The translations under genes and the position numbers were made by a program. The notes beneath the pieces were generated by a model. The model did no database searches. It was not told the origin of the DNA and saw only the letters and a program-made list of their open reading frames with translations. From NCBI RefSeq assembly GCF_024499055.1, contig NZ_CP071249.1, positions 1,086,001 to 1,150,000 of the forward strand: 64,000 bases of DNA, given 5' to 3'. This DNA comes from Turicibacter bilis (GTDB taxonomy: Bacteria > Bacillota_I > Bacilli_A > MOL361 > Turicibacteraceae). How positions within the stretch are numbered: position 1 is the stretch's first letter; every line of letters begins with the position of its first letter. Positions 1 through 10,019 of this stretch are shown in pieces.

Positions 1-94
1 TCGTCTCTTGATGCATTGTATAACCGACTGTAATTAACGTCATAAAAATTAATACGATAATCCCAAACACTTTTAAATGGTTAACACCCTTCAT
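1..94 (-). CDS. N-terminus of a secreted or membrane protein (partial)
   Basis: Only the first 31 codons lie inside the window; the gene continues beyond base 1. The start ATG (complement of 92-94) follows an AGGATG Shine-Dalgarno-like stretch with normal spacing. The visible peptide begins MKGVNHLKVFGIIVLIF and continues as one hydrophobic stretch after a Lys, as expected for a signal peptide or a first membrane segment. No domain can be recognised from so short a piece. The open frame, ribosome site and hydrophobic N-terminus support a real gene, but the function is unknown. Confidence 0.55.
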   Translation of the reverse strand, partial: MKGVNHLKVFGIIVLIFMTLITVGYTMHQET

Positions 95-280
95 TCGAAC
101 ACATCCTACGTCTTTACAATAATCTTTTTTATATTGCTTATTATATATAATTGATATGTATGAAACAAGTCTATTTAGTCACATAAACACTAACTCAGAA
201 AGTTTTCACACTTTTTCCATGAGATTTGACTTTACATCATTAAAAAATTCCCGCTGTATGTGGCAGGAACTTTCCATCTT

Positions 281-850
281 CTATCCATCTAAATCAAAGT
301 TTTCTTTAAGGATGACATACGTGTCACAGTCCACCCATTCGCGACGTCCATTTAATACCGCTCGTCTGACTAATTTATCATGAGTCATTCCTAGTTTTTG
401 CATCACTCTGCCAGAGGCAACGTTTCGAACATCATGTTTAGCAATCACACCGTCAACTCCAATTTGTTCAAAAGCAAACTGAAGAACGGTTTTAGCTGCT
501 TCAGTCGTCAAGCCTTGATTCCAATACCGTTTTGCAAGACAATACCCAAGTTCACAGTAATGACGTCGCCCTCGACGATGAAATTGAAACAAAGAAATCG
601 AGCCAATCACTTCATCACTTTGACGATCGACAATCGCCCACTGATACGTATTTAACAGTTGATAAGCCGCTTCCCAATTCACTAAAATTCGCTCGGTTGT
701 TTCTAAATCTTCATGAGTCGGCCATGCAACAAACTGAGTCACTTCATCATCACTACTCCAATTTTCAAAAACCATTGTTGCATCGCTGACTTTAAATCTT
801 CTTAAATAAAGTCGCGATGTATCAAGCCGGCATGTTCCTAAATGTTTCAT
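281..850 (-). CDS. GNAT-family N-acetyltransferase (RimJ/RimL-like)
   Basis: The 189-residue protein has the layout of the RimJ/RimL type of GNAT enzymes, which transfer an acetyl group from acetyl-CoA to an amine. It opens with the TSRLYLRRFKVSD strand typical of the group. The acetyl-CoA binding region is around residues 105-125 (ELGYCLAKRYWNQGLTTEA), and a later stretch (NVASGRVMQKLGM) is the usual 'N..S..v..KlGF' motif. It starts at an ATG behind AAAGGAG and lies 22 bases after the asparagine synthetase gene on the same strand, so the two may be cotranscribed. The substrate cannot be told from sequence; ribosomal protein N-termini, small molecules or antibiotics are all possible. Confidence 0.85.
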   Translation of the reverse strand: MKHLGTCRLDTSRLYLRRFKVSDATMVFENWSSDDEVTQFVAWPTHEDLETTERILVNWEAAYQLLNTYQWAIVDRQSDEVIGSISLFQFHRRGRRHYCELGYCLAKRYWNQGLTTEAAKTVLQFAFEQIGVDGVIAKHDVRNVASGRVMQKLGMTHDKLVRRAVLNGRREWVDCDTYVILKENFDLDG

Positions 851-872
851 TCCTTAAACTCCTTTAAATCTC

Positions 873-2456
873 TTATTTTCCACTATCACCATAATTAGCT
901 AAGACTCGGGCACTCGGATCTAAGACATTACACCCTTCCCACGCTTTATTCGGCATCCAATAGTCTTTAATCCATTTCGCATGTCCATTAAAGTGCCGAT
1001 CAAAAATCTCACGATAAAGTAAAGATTCTTTCGTAAATGGAACACAATCACCTTCGTAATTTTTCACTTTTTTCTCAAACACCTCATCTGTATACTGAGA
1101 TTCGGCATAATCTTTTAAAATATCGACTAAGGAATGTCCCACTGCATCTGAAAAAGCAGCCTTTTCTCTCATTAAAATACTTTGGGGTAAATAGTCACCA
1201 ACAAAAGCCTTGCGTAACAAATATTTTCCTTTATTATACTGGTTTAATTTGAGTTGTGGATTCACGCCCATGACGTAATCAACGAAGGCTAGATCACCAA
1301 ATGGCACGCGCGCTTCAATGGAATTGGCTGAAATGCAACGATCAGCTCGTAAAACGTCATACATATAAAGCTCGCGAATTCGTTTTTGAGATTCCTCTTG
1401 GAAAGCTGTTGCACTTGGTGCATAGTCTGTATATTTATAGCCAAACAATTCATCACTGATTTCACCGGTTAATAGCACTTTAACATCGGTTTGTTCTCGA
1501 ATTGCCTTACATAATAAATACATTCCTATTGAAGCACGAATCGTTGTGATATCGTAAGTTTCTAAAATATAAATTACTTCTTCTAAACAATTAATCACAT
1601 CATCTTTATTAATAATGACTTCTGTATGATCAGAACCAATGTAGTCGGCCACTTCTTTTGCATATTTTAAATCAATTGCGTCTGTCTCCATACCAATGGC
1701 AAAAGTTTTAATCGGTCGGTTCAACAACTTGGCAGCAATACTACAAACTAAACTGGAATCAAGTCCCCCACTTAACAAGAATCCAACAGGAACATCCGCA
1801 TCCAATCGCTTACGAACACCTTCAATTAAGCGGGTATTAATCTCTTTCGTAATCTCTTCGATACTTCCATTATAAAACCCTGATGACTGTGCCGCATCAT
1901 AATAGCATGTAAACGCACCATCCGCATAGTAATATCCCGGTGGAAATGGATAAACTTCATCACATAACTTGACTAATGCCTTCGCTTCAGAAGCAAACAT
2001 GATTTTATGACTATTCTTAGAGTAGCCATAAAAGAGTGGTCGAATGCCAATCGGATCTCGTCCAGCAATAAAATCATCTTTTTTTGCATCATAAATCACA
2101 AGTGCAAATTCTGCGTCTAATTGTTTAAAAAAGTCTAATCCATACGTTTCATAAAGCGGTAAAATAATTTCGCAATCACTATCTGAGTAAAACGTATATT
2201 TATGTTTTAGTTGTTCCCTCCATTCTTTAAACCCGTACAGTTCTCCATTACAAACGACTAAATTTCCATGAAGTTCAAACGGTTGATTTCCAGACTTTGT
2301 TAAGCCCATGATTGATAATCGATGAAAGCCCCAAAGTCCTCGTTCACGATTTTCAATAACACAAAAATCTGGTCCCCGATATGAAATACGAATAAAGCTT
2401 TCTTCAAAATCCTCTACCTTTATATCATTTGCCGTATAAACCATAAATCCACACAT
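873..2456 (-). CDS. asnB: asparagine synthetase (glutamine-hydrolysing), first copy
   Basis: This 527-residue enzyme makes asparagine from aspartate, glutamine and ATP. I place the start at the ATG complementary to 2454-2456, because the N-terminal glutaminase needs Cys as residue 2. The MCGF start is preceded by AAGGGGG at good spacing; a longer frame upstream to 2507 lacks this logic. The glutaminase domain fills about residues 1-190, with YRGPD and CNGELYG motifs. The synthetase domain follows, with the pyrophosphate loop LLSGGLDSS near residue 230. The length is close to E. coli AsnB (554). A second, longer synthetase of a different subtype lies at 58514-60322, so the window encodes two. 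Confidence 0.92.
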   Translation of the reverse strand: MCGFMVYTANDIKVEDFEESFIRISYRGPDFCVIENRERGLWGFHRLSIMGLTKSGNQPFELHGNLVVCNGELYGFKEWREQLKHKYTFYSDSDCEIILPLYETYGLDFFKQLDAEFALVIYDAKKDDFIAGRDPIGIRPLFYGYSKNSHKIMFASEAKALVKLCDEVYPFPPGYYYADGAFTCYYDAAQSSGFYNGSIEEITKEINTRLIEGVRKRLDADVPVGFLLSGGLDSSLVCSIAAKLLNRPIKTFAIGMETDAIDLKYAKEVADYIGSDHTEVIINKDDVINCLEEVIYILETYDITTIRASIGMYLLCKAIREQTDVKVLLTGEISDELFGYKYTDYAPSATAFQEESQKRIRELYMYDVLRADRCISANSIEARVPFGDLAFVDYVMGVNPQLKLNQYNKGKYLLRKAFVGDYLPQSILMREKAAFSDAVGHSLVDILKDYAESQYTDEVFEKKVKNYEGDCVPFTKESLLYREIFDRHFNGHAKWIKDYWMPNKAWEGCNVLDPSARVLANYGDSGK

Positions 2457-2660
2457 TGATTTCATCCCCCTTCGACGACTGCCTATTACTCCCTTTTCTT
2501 TAATCATATGCTAGTAAGCGATTCTAAAATAACTACTTTTTTTGATTTTATCTCATCTTTTTCGAGTTTTCTTGAATTGAGCTTAATCAAGTTTGGCATA
2601 AGTCATGTTTTTTGCGGATAAACTATCACTATCTTATCATTTTTGAAAGGAACTTTTTTT

Positions 2661-3014
2661 ATGTTTATGCTTAAAAACTTTGTTGATGAGATTCTCCCGA
2701 TAATTATTGGAATTCTAGAAACTATGGGTATTTTTATTATTACACTTGGTGCATTTCGCGCCTTCTATCATTATATGAAGACTTTAATCTTTAAAGATCA
2801 CTATCCAGTCAAACATCAATTTGCTAATTCAATGGCGACCGGACTGGAATTTAAGTTAGCTGCTGAAATTTTAAAAACTGTTCTTATTCAAAGTTTAAGC
2901 GAGCTGCTTATTTTAGGATCTATCTTTTTACTTCGTGTTGTAATGACTATCGTCATCGAATGGGAAATGAAAGAAGATGCGAAACAAAAAAATATCCATT
3001 CCGGGCGAACATAA
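2661..3014 (+). CDS. DUF1622-like small membrane protein
   Basis: This is a 117-residue protein with two or three hydrophobic segments: one near residues 8-32 (ILPIIIGILETMGIFIITL) and another near 80-105. The pattern fits the DUF1622 family of small membrane proteins, whose function is unknown. A TTG at 2643 would extend the frame, but the GAAAGG ribosome site at 2645-2650 sits about 10 bases before the ATG at 2661, so I use that start. It is transcribed away from the asparagine synthetase and ends at a strong terminator. Family assignment is from recalled sequence character, not from a search. Confidence 0.7.
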   Translation: MFMLKNFVDEILPIIIGILETMGIFIITLGAFRAFYHYMKTLIFKDHYPVKHQFANSMATGLEFKLAAEILKTVLIQSLSELLILGSIFLLRVVMTIVIEWEMKEDAKQKNIHSGRT

Positions 3015-3042
3015 AAAGCTCTCAATTAAGAGAGCTTTTTAT
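3014..3042. terminator. bidirectional rho-independent terminator
   Basis: The stem AGCTCTC/GAGAGCT has a six-base loop, is flanked by an A run on the left and followed by T5 on the right. It can end transcription of the DUF1622-like gene (+) and of radC (-). Confidence 0.85.
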
Positions 3043-3069
3043 TATGTTTGTCTATTACATGTAAAGACA

Positions 3070-3753
3070 TTATAGATACCCTTTTTCTTTTAAACTTGTA
3101 AACTGCTCATCACCTATAATCAAGTGATCAAGTAGTTTAATCCCGATTAACTCCCCAGCTTCATACAATCGATGTGTCAATTGAATATCTTGCTGGGAAG
3201 GAGTTGGATCCCCACTGGGATGATTATGCGCACAAATCACCGATGCCGATGATCGTTTAATCGCTTCTTTAAAAACTTCTCGCGGATGAACGATCGCTTT
3301 ATTAAGTGAACCGATAAAAATCGTCTTTTTCCCAATAATATAATTTTTCGTATCTAAGAATAATACCACAAAATGCTCTTGCGTTAAATGCTTCATCTCT
3401 GCCGATAAAAAGGAGACACAATCACTAGGTGATAAAATAGAATCTAGTTTCACATGCTTCGCTTTTGCAATTCGTTTGCCCAGTTCAATACTCGCTAAAA
3501 TCTGAATTGCCTTGCTTTCACCGATTCCATGGATACTCATTAATTCTTCGACCGTAATTTCATTCAGTAATTTTAAACCTTGTGTTTGTTGTAAAATCAT
3601 CTGTGCTAGTCCAAGTGCTGATTGACCTCTACTCCCTGTCCGCAGTAAAATCGCTAATAATTCTGCATTCGATAAAAAAGTCGCACCTTCTGATAATAGC
3701 CGCTCTCGTGGTCGTTCTTCAAAAGGTAAATCACGAATCATAAAAGATTCCAT
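3070..3753 (-). CDS. radC: RadC-family JAMM-domain protein
   Basis: The 227-residue protein has a helix-hairpin-helix near residues 60-85 (MSIHGIGESKAIQILAS). A C-terminal JAMM metal-binding motif, HNHPSGDPTPSQQD, sits near residue 180. This is the full RadC architecture. RadC was long linked to DNA repair, but its molecular role is unsettled. The reading frame extends to 3792, overlapping the SPOR gene upstream. The MESF start (ATG at 3753) gives a family-like length, though its ribosome site is weak; MIRD at 3741 is the alternative. It sits directly after the SPOR protein gene on the same strand and is probably in its operon. Confidence 0.93.
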   Translation of the reverse strand: MESFMIRDLPFEERPRERLLSEGATFLSNAELLAILLRTGSRGQSALGLAQMILQQTQGLKLLNEITVEELMSIHGIGESKAIQILASIELGKRIAKAKHVKLDSILSPSDCVSFLSAEMKHLTQEHFVVLFLDTKNYIIGKKTIFIGSLNKAIVHPREVFKEAIKRSSASVICAHNHPSGDPTPSQQDIQLTHRLYEAGELIGIKLLDHLIIGDEQFTSLKEKGYL

Positions 3754-3776
3754 GAAGTGTCCATCACATCCTATTC

Positions 3777-4460
3777 TTATCCATTTAACCATTGATAAAT
3801 TTCAAGCAACATTTTCTGACGCTCCGTTGAGAGCGCATCAAAAGAGGCTGTTGAAAGTGTGACATAATATCCCCATATATGCATTTCATCATCCGTGAAT
3901 GTTTGAATAAAATCTCCAGTCATCTCAAATGGTTTCTGTTTCACAGCTTGTAAAAAGTAATTCCACTTTAAATCATCTGTTGAAACTTCCACCGCTTTGA
4001 TAAAGCAATTAATTTGCTTCTCTTTCAGCGCTTCTTGAACTGGAGCCAAACTTTCTTTAGTACCCGAAACATGAGAAAACACGGAGTACTTTCCATCAAC
4101 TTTTAAAATTCCATAATTATAACCCAATTGCTTTAACTCTCCCGCTAAACTTAAAACATTATCGTATGTTTCATAAACCCCAAGTTGCATTACATAGATT
4201 TCGTTTTCAGCCGTCGTGCTTTCAGATGCATCAGATTGCCCCTCTTCAGCTTCTACATCTTTGGACTTTTCTAGCTCTTGAGGTTGATCATTTGGTCCCC
4301 CTACTGTTGCTGTAGGTCCTTGTGTCGGCACTAAAAAGTTATCTAATAATTTTCCAAAGGATAATCCTAACATCGTAAAAATTAAAGTTAATAAAATTAA
4401 TGGCTGAATTGTTTTAAAATTAATTTTCAATTTAAACTTCTTAAATTTCTTCTTTTTCAT
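3777..4460 (-). CDS. SPOR-domain membrane protein
   Basis: This 227-residue protein has a very Lys-rich cytoplasmic N-terminus and one membrane segment near residues 20-40 (LILLTLIFTMLGLSFG). An acidic Ser/Glu/Ala linker follows. A SPOR-like fold spans about residues 88-160 (YVMQLGVYETYDNVLSLAGE and VDGKYSVFSHV). SPOR domains bind denuded peptidoglycan glycans at division or spore septa, so a single-pass protein facing the wall is inferred. The ATG at 4460 or the adjacent one at 4463 follows GGGTGGGG. It lies between folC and radC. In Bacillus the comparable region carries spoIIB, a SPOR protein acting at the spore septum, which is a plausible counterpart by position. Confidence 0.75.
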   Translation of the reverse strand: MKKKKFKKFKLKINFKTIQPLILLTLIFTMLGLSFGKLLDNFLVPTQGPTATVGGPNDQPQELEKSKDVEAEEGQSDASESTTAENEIYVMQLGVYETYDNVLSLAGELKQLGYNYGILKVDGKYSVFSHVSGTKESLAPVQEALKEKQINCFIKAVEVSTDDLKWNYFLQAVKQKPFEMTGDFIQTFTDDEMHIWGYYVTLSTASFDALSTERQKMLLEIYQWLNG

Positions 4461-4561
4461 CATGACCCCACCCTATCATCTTCAGTCATTGCTTCGTCTA
4501 CAATCCTTCGTTTGTCTGGGTATCATCATATCAAAAGTCATTCAAAAAAATTGTCTAAATC

Positions 4562-5842
4562 TCACTTCATTAATGATTTTCGTACATCTGAGATAAAGTA
4601 AAGTGATCCAGTAATCACCAGACAATCCTCGTCCTCCAGTTCACCTAATAAATAATCAATCAGTTCATGGAAGTCTTCCTCATACGATGAATGAGGTCGA
4701 TTAAACACCTCATACTGCTCTTTTGCAGATTGCGCACGTGGAAAATCAAACGTAGTGAAGTACACGTGATCAGCTGTTTCATCTAAGACATCAAACATTT
4801 GCGTGTAATCTTTATCTTTTAAAATACTTACCATAAACAGGCGACGATTGGTTGGGTAAAGATTTTTAAGTGTCTCACACAATTGTGTCATCCCTTCTAA
4901 GTTGTGCGCTCCATCTAAAATAATTGCTGGTTGTTCATGAATAACTTCAAATCTTCCTTTCCAAAACGCTTGTTTCATCCCCCTATATATATTTACATCA
5001 GAAATGTTGAAAATCCTTTTTTGTTTTAAATATTGTAAGATGGCGTATGCAAGTGTTGCATTTTTAATTTGATGAGCCCCTTTCATCGTTAGCTCCACAT
5101 CTTTTAACTGAGGCCAATCAAACTTAACCCCTTCTGGAGTTAAATGAATATTCGCTGGTTTATAAACTTCGAGTGCTTCGATCAGCTGACTCTTTTTTTC
5201 TGATGCAATTATCTTAAATTCTGTTAATACTTCTAAATTTTCTTCTGTAGTAACCAGTGGAATCCCTTGCTTCACAATTCCTAGTTTTTCATGAGCAATT
5301 TTCATTAATGTATCTCCTAAAATCGCTTCATGATCATGACCAATATTCGTAATTCCACAAACGATTGGTGAAATAACATTTGTTGCATCAAAACGTCCAC
5401 CTAGCCCTACTTCATAGAGCACGACATCGACTTGGTGGTGTTTAAAATAAATAAATGAAATTAATGTAATAATTTCAAACTCTGTAAATGGTCCAATATT
5501 AGTTTTATTAATTTCTTCTACTACTGGCTTAATGACATTCGCACACCAAGCTAGGTCATCATCACTAATTGGTATTCCATTTAATGAGATTCGTTCATTA
5601 AATGTTTCAATATAAGGAGAAGTAAAAGTCCCTACCTGATAGCCCGCATCTTGTAACACAGAACGTAAATACGTGACCGTCGATCCTTTCCCATTTGTCC
5701 CCGCAATATGAATCGTTTGTATTTTTAAATGTGGGTTATCTAGACGGTCAAGCGCTGCCTGCATGCGTTCAAGTCCTGGACGAATTCCAAATCGCAATTG
5801 TTCTGATACCCATTCGATAACTTCTTTTCCACTTCTAAACAT
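4562..5842 (-). CDS. folC: folylpolyglutamate / dihydrofolate synthase
   Basis: The 426-residue Mur-ligase-family enzyme adds glutamates to folates, and possibly also makes dihydrofolate from dihydropteroate. The ATP-binding loop HIAGTNGKGST lies near residues 45-55. LYEVGLGGRFDATN and TNIGHDHEAILG follow in the central domain, and ILDGAHN marks the start of the C-terminal ligase domain near residue 310. All are diagnostic for FolC. The ATG follows AGGTGAG. It is downstream of valS on the same strand, the order found in Bacillus, with a PASTA-like protein gene between them. Confidence 0.95.
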   Translation of the reverse strand: MFRSGKEVIEWVSEQLRFGIRPGLERMQAALDRLDNPHLKIQTIHIAGTNGKGSTVTYLRSVLQDAGYQVGTFTSPYIETFNERISLNGIPISDDDLAWCANVIKPVVEEINKTNIGPFTEFEIITLISFIYFKHHQVDVVLYEVGLGGRFDATNVISPIVCGITNIGHDHEAILGDTLMKIAHEKLGIVKQGIPLVTTEENLEVLTEFKIIASEKKSQLIEALEVYKPANIHLTPEGVKFDWPQLKDVELTMKGAHQIKNATLAYAILQYLKQKRIFNISDVNIYRGMKQAFWKGRFEVIHEQPAIILDGAHNLEGMTQLCETLKNLYPTNRRLFMVSILKDKDYTQMFDVLDETADHVYFTTFDFPRAQSAKEQYEVFNRPHSSYEEDFHELIDYLLGELEDEDCLVITGSLYFISDVRKSLMK

Positions 5843-5862
5843 GTTGTTCTCACCTGCTTTGA

Positions 5863-6357
5863 TTATTCTGTTTTAATGGTGACGGACACTGCCATTCCCT
5901 TTGTTAACAACTCACCCGCTAAAACGGATTGTGTCTCAATGATCCCTTCTTCCGCTTGAGATTCAATCTTTAAATCATATAAATCTGCGAATTCTTTTAA
6001 TTCCATCAAAGTCTTTCCAGTAAAATCCTCCATTACCGGAAATCCTTTTGACACTTGTAGTGTTAAAATTAGTGGATCATCACCAATTTTTGTTCTTGGT
6101 TTAATAGATTGTTCCATGACACAGTTTTGTAAGACATCATATGAATAAGCTAATTCATAAATAATTGAAATATTCTCATGTGATTCATCATATTTCATCA
6201 CTTCATCTGCTGGCCACCCATGAAAATTTGGAATCGTATTCAATTTAAGTGTTGATTTAGCGTTTATGACTAAGGCAATTGCAATCGATAATCCAAAAAT
6301 CCAACAATAAAATCTAGCATTTAATCGATACTTTTTTCGTTTCTTTTTTTTGCCCAT
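5863..6357 (-). CDS. single-pass membrane protein with PASTA-like repeats
   Basis: The protein (164 residues from the ATG after AAGGATG) has a basic N-terminus and one membrane segment near residues 17-33 (FYCWIFGLSIAIALVINA). An external part follows with two PASTA-like stretches, about residues 42-105 and 106-164. The second reads DFTGKTLMELKEFADLYDL and ends in VSVTIKTE, the usual PASTA rhythm. PASTA domains bind muropeptides or pack against penicillin-binding proteins and kinases. No kinase or transpeptidase domain is attached here, so the role is unknown. It lies 20 bases before folC and could be cotranscribed with it. Confidence 0.55.
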   Translation of the reverse strand: MGKKKKRKKYRLNARFYCWIFGLSIAIALVINAKSTLKLNTIPNFHGWPADEVMKYDESHENISIIYELAYSYDVLQNCVMEQSIKPRTKIGDDPLILTLQVSKGFPVMEDFTGKTLMELKEFADLYDLKIESQAEEGIIETQSVLAGELLTKGMAVSVTIKTE

Positions 6358-6531
6358 TCCCACACATCCTTATGTATTCAAATAATAAAATAGTTTTCCC
6401 AATTTATCTAAATCTATAAATCTCTTCCAAAGTTATACTTGATAACTAAAATATTAAAATCCTATCATAATTCTACCAACTAAACTTACTTTTTAAAAGG
6501 GTAAAACGTTCTTTCCACTTGATTCATACAA

Positions 6532-6561
6532 AAAAGCTCTCGGATAAACCGAGAGCTTTCA
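6532..6561 (-). terminator. valS terminator
   Basis: The stem AAAGCTCTCGG/CCGAGAGCTTT has a five-base loop and a T run when read on the minus strand, just after the valS stop codon. Confidence 0.85.
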
Positions 6562-6568
6562 TATCAGA

Positions 6569-9205
6569 TTATTTTTGAAGTTGAGTTAAACGTGCTTCAA
6601 CTGTTGCATACTTTTCTTTGTAGTCTGCTAATTTGTTACGTTCTTCTTCAACTAAGTGAGCAGGTGCTTTCGCGACGAATTTTTCATTTGCAAGTTTTGA
6701 TTCTCCACGTTTAACTTCTGCTGCTAATTTTTTTAGCTCATTATTTAAACGTTCAATTTCAGCACTTACATCGATTAATCCTTCAGTTGGTAAGAAAATG
6801 TCTGCACCTGTAACAACGACTGTCATTGTTTCTTCTTCTACTGTTAAATCTTTTTCAATCACTAATTCACTTGGGTTACAGAAACGTTTTAAGTACGCTT
6901 GGTTTGTACTTAAGTTTTCTAATACCTCTTCTGATTTAGCATTGATGAAGATACGGATTTGTTTGCTCATTGGTGCATCAACTTCTGCACGGATGTTACG
7001 TACTGAGCGGATGATATCCATTAATAACGTGAAGTTATTGATTGCTTTTTCATTGTTATACTCTGGTTTAACAACCGGCCAAGCAGCTACCGCACACGCC
7101 GTATTTCCACGAGTAATCATTTGATAGATTTCTTCTGTTACGAATGGCATGAATGGGTGTAATAATTTCACGATTGATTCTAAGACGTAAGTTAAGACCA
7201 TACGAGTTGAGCGTTTTGCTTCTTCATCTTCACCTTGTAATGGTAACTTCGCCATTTCGATGTACCAGTTACAGAAGTCTTCCCAGATAAAGTTATATAA
7301 ATGACGTCCTACTTCACCAAATTCGAATTTATCAGCATTGTAGTTGATCGCTTCGATTGTTTCATTTAAACGTCCTAAGATCCATTGATCTGCAACATTT
7401 AATGTTGCTTCTTCTAATTTCACATCTTCACAAGTCATTCCGTCTAAGTTCATGATAACGAAACGAGAAGCATTCCAAATTTTATTGATGAAGTTCCATG
7501 TTGATTCAACTTTTTCTTCGATATAACGTAAGTCTTGACCTGGTGCTGAGTTTGTTGTTAAGAAGTAACGTAAGCTATCTGCCCCGTATTTCTCAATAAC
7601 GTCCATTGGGTCAACCCCGTTACCTAATGATTTACTCATTTTACGTCCTTCAGCATCACGAACTAATCCATGGATTAAAACATTTTTGAATGGACGCTCA
7701 TCTGTGAACTCCAAACTTTGGAAGATCATACGAGATACCCAGAAGAAGATGATGTCATATCCAGTAACTAATGTATCCGTTGGGAAGTAAGCTTTGAAGT
7801 CTTCACATTCAACATCTGGCCAACCTAATGTTGTGAATGGCCATAATGCAGATGAGAACCATGTATCTAATACGTCTTCATCTTGGTTCCAGTTTTCAAT
7901 GTCTGCTGGAGCCTCTTCTCCTACGTACATTTCACCTGTTTCTTTATGATACCAGGCTGGAATTTGGTGTCCCCACCATAACTGACGTGAAATACACCAG
8001 TCATGAATGTTTTCCATCCAACGTAAGAATGTATTTTCGAAACGGTCTGGTACAAAGTTTACTTTGTTATCTGTTGATTGGTTAGCAACTGAACGTGCTG
8101 CTAATTCTTCCATTTTAACGAACCATTGAGTTGATAAGTATGGTTCAACGACTGCATCTGTACGCTCAGAGTGTCCAACTGAATGAACGTGTTTTTCGAT
8201 TTTTACTACTAATCCCGCTTCCTCTAAGTCAGCTACTAATTGACGACGGGCATCGAAACGATCCATCCCATTGTATTTACCTGCTAATTCATTCATTGTT
8301 CCATCTAAGTTCATACAGATTGGACGAGCTAAATCATGACGGTTTCCAACTTCGAAGTCGTTTGGATCGTGAGCTGGTGTAATTTTAACAGCACCTGTTC
8401 CAAAGTCCATTTCAACGTACTCATCAGCGATAACTGGAATTGGTTTGTTGTTTCCTGGGATTAAGACGTTTTTACCTAATAAGTGTTGGTAACGCTCATC
8501 TTCAGGGTGAACCGCAACAGCTACGTCTCCGAACATTGTTTCAGGACGAGTTGTGGCAACTTCTAAGAACTCATTTGTTCCTTCAATCATGTATTTGAAG
8601 TGGTAGAATGCCCCTTCGATTTCTTTATGGATAACCTCGATATCTGATAAAGCCGTACGTGCAGCTGGATCCCAGTTAATAATACGCTCACCACGATAGA
8701 TTAATCCTTTTTCATATAATTGAACGAAAACTTTACGAACAGCTTTTGATAATCCTTCATCTAATGTGAAACGTTCACGAGAGTAATCTAATGAAAGTCC
8801 CATCTTTTCCCATTGTTGACGAATGAATCCTGCATATTCTTCTTTCCATTCCCAAGCTTTTTCTAAGAATGCTTCACGCCCGATATCGTAACGAGAAACA
8901 CCTTGCTCTTTTAAACGAGCATCAACTTTTGCTTGAGTTGCGATTCCTGCGTGGTCCATACCTGGTAACCATAACGCATCAAATCCTTGCATACGTTTCA
9001 TACGAATAATAATATCTTGTAATGATGTATCCCATGCGTGCCCTAAGTGTAACTTACCTGTTACGTTTGGTGGTGGAATAACGATCGTATACTTCGGTTT
9101 ATTTGATTGTGGTTGAGCTTTGAAACAATCTTGCTCATACCAAAATGCATATTTACCTTGTTCTACATCTAAATGATTATACTTAGGTGCTAAGTTTTTC
9201 GTCAT
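6569..9205 (-). CDS. valS: valine--tRNA ligase
   Basis: The 878-residue class I synthetase charges tRNA-Val. The HIGH-type motif is seen as [15 protein letters not shown] near residue 45 and the KMSKS loop as [11 protein letters not shown] near residue 524. An editing (CP1) insertion lies between them. The anticodon-binding domain follows, then a C-terminal coiled coil ([20 protein letters not shown]) typical of ValRS. The ATG follows AAAGGAGGA. A T-box leader with a Val (GUA) specifier lies on the same strand, but about 1.9 kb upstream, with the repeat array between it and the gene. In Bacillus the T-box lies directly before valS, and ysxE-spoVID lie upstream, as they do here. Confidence 0.98.
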   Translation of the reverse strand: MTKNLAPKYNHLDVEQGKYAFWYEQDCFKAQPQSNKPKYTIVIPPPNVTGKLHLGHAWDTSLQDIIIRMKRMQGFDALWLPGMDHAGIATQAKVDARLKEQGVSRYDIGREAFLEKAWEWKEEYAGFIRQQWEKMGLSLDYSRERFTLDEGLSKAVRKVFVQLYEKGLIYRGERIINWDPAARTALSDIEVIHKEIEGAFYHFKYMIEGTNEFLEVATTRPETMFGDVAVAVHPEDERYQHLLGKNVLIPGNNKPIPVIADEYVEMDFGTGAVKITPAHDPNDFEVGNRHDLARPICMNLDGTMNELAGKYNGMDRFDARRQLVADLEEAGLVVKIEKHVHSVGHSERTDAVVEPYLSTQWFVKMEELAARSVANQSTDNKVNFVPDRFENTFLRWMENIHDWCISRQLWWGHQIPAWYHKETGEMYVGEEAPADIENWNQDEDVLDTWFSSALWPFTTLGWPDVECEDFKAYFPTDTLVTGYDIIFFWVSRMIFQSLEFTDERPFKNVLIHGLVRDAEGRKMSKSLGNGVDPMDVIEKYGADSLRYFLTTNSAPGQDLRYIEEKVESTWNFINKIWNASRFVIMNLDGMTCEDVKLEEATLNVADQWILGRLNETIEAINYNADKFEFGEVGRHLYNFIWEDFCNWYIEMAKLPLQGEDEEAKRSTRMVLTYVLESIVKLLHPFMPFVTEEIYQMITRGNTACAVAAWPVVKPEYNNEKAINNFTLLMDIIRSVRNIRAEVDAPMSKQIRIFINAKSEEVLENLSTNQAYLKRFCNPSELVIEKDLTVEEETMTVVVTGADIFLPTEGLIDVSAEIERLNNELKKLAAEVKRGESKLANEKFVAKAPAHLVEEERNKLADYKEKYATVEARLTQLQK

Positions 9206-9445
9206 TTTAGTGTCCTCCTTTTCTTATTTTGTGATAGATGGAACGAATGCCATCTATTTAATTTCAGCTCTACTCGTTGATGTCTTATTCCTTACTACTT
9301 TTATGAAGGATAGGCACCAAAAACTCAATAATCAAAGCGTTCAAAAATCTTACATCATGTGTGGACTTGCATCACACTAGAATCATGAAACATTAACCTT
9401 ACATTTGCTTTCTCACTCAGTTATAGGTTCTCAACTAAAAAATTT
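9206..9445 (-). other. valS-proximal leader, no gene seen
   Basis: No coding frame or repeat unit was seen here apart from the valS ribosome site (AAAGGAGGA, 6 bases before the ATG). A short hairpin, GATGG/CCATC with a CATTCGTT loop, sits near 9237-9255. I found no convincing sigma-A promoter close to valS. This matters because the T-box is far upstream; a local promoter would bypass it. Confidence 0.4.
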
Positions 9446-9622
9446 TTGGAATAATCTTAGCACAACTTGAAGAAGTTGCGGCAAATATCAAATGGATGTG
9501 TCATGATATTTGTTAGATCCCTAAAACGGGTTGGAATAATCTTTACACAACCTGGTGAAGTTGCGACAAATACCAAATGGATGACTAAATGATATGTGTT
9601 GAATCCCTATATCTAAATGAAA
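9446..9622 (-). repeat. 85-bp direct repeat pair in the valS leader
   Basis: Two diverged copies of about 85 bp begin at 9448 and 9533, each starting GGAATAATCTT and containing GAAGTTGCG and CAAATGGATG. Each can fold into two hairpins. Copy one has CAACTT/AAGTTG and CAAATATCA/TGATATTTG. In copy two two changed pairs become G-T wobbles when read on the minus strand, and one pair is lost. They are unrelated in sequence to the hairpin units further upstream. Confidence 0.65.
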
Positions 9623-9659
9623 AATCAAGTTAAAACAAATGTAACAATATCTGCGCGAG

Positions 9660-9673
9660 ACCACCTGGATAAT
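9660..9673 (+). repeat. isolated ACCACCTGGATAAT backbone motif
   Basis: The same 14-mer precedes the hairpin units at 10191, 10541 and 10777, and stands without a hairpin at 10412. Here it has no hairpin unit directly after it. Confidence 0.6.
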
Positions 9674-9911
9674 ACATAATATAAAATATTTAAACTCAAA
9701 TACCTCTAAGTAATACTTTGGTTTATGTCTCATTCGTGACAAATATTAACTTAGTCTAAATGGAATCTTAAGCGGGACTTTTGTTTACCCCATTTATATC
9801 GACATCTCTTAAGTGTAATGTTAATCAGATAGCTAATCTTCTCGGTATCAAGTCGTGTCTCTTACTTATATCCGTAACTTCATTCAACTTTTATTCATTC
9901 CTACCTCTTAT

Positions 9912-9962
9912 GGGTTCCCTACCGCACGTGGCAAAGCTCGTGCATTTCCTCAACTGGTAGGG
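9912..9962 (+). repeat. hairpin repeat unit U1
   Basis: The outer stem is CCCTACC/GGTAGGG and the inner stem GCACG/CGTGC. The unpaired stretch on the 3' side (ATTTCCTCAACT) is conserved across the family. The unit starts with GGGTTCCC. U2 repeats it exactly 54 bases later. Confidence 0.85.
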
Positions 9963-9965
9963 TAT

Positions 9966-10016
9966 GGGTTCCCTACCGCACGTGGCAAAGCTCGTGCATT
10001 TCCTCAACTGGTAGGG
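9966..10016 (+). repeat. hairpin repeat unit U2
   Basis: Identical to U1, separated from it by TAT. The identity suggests a recent duplication. Confidence 0.85.
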
Positions 10017-10019
10017 GAT

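Noticed and set aside
9521..9742. Minus-strand 73-codon frame
   Set aside because: It overlaps the 85-bp repeat and a backbone motif, and has no ribosome site or domain.
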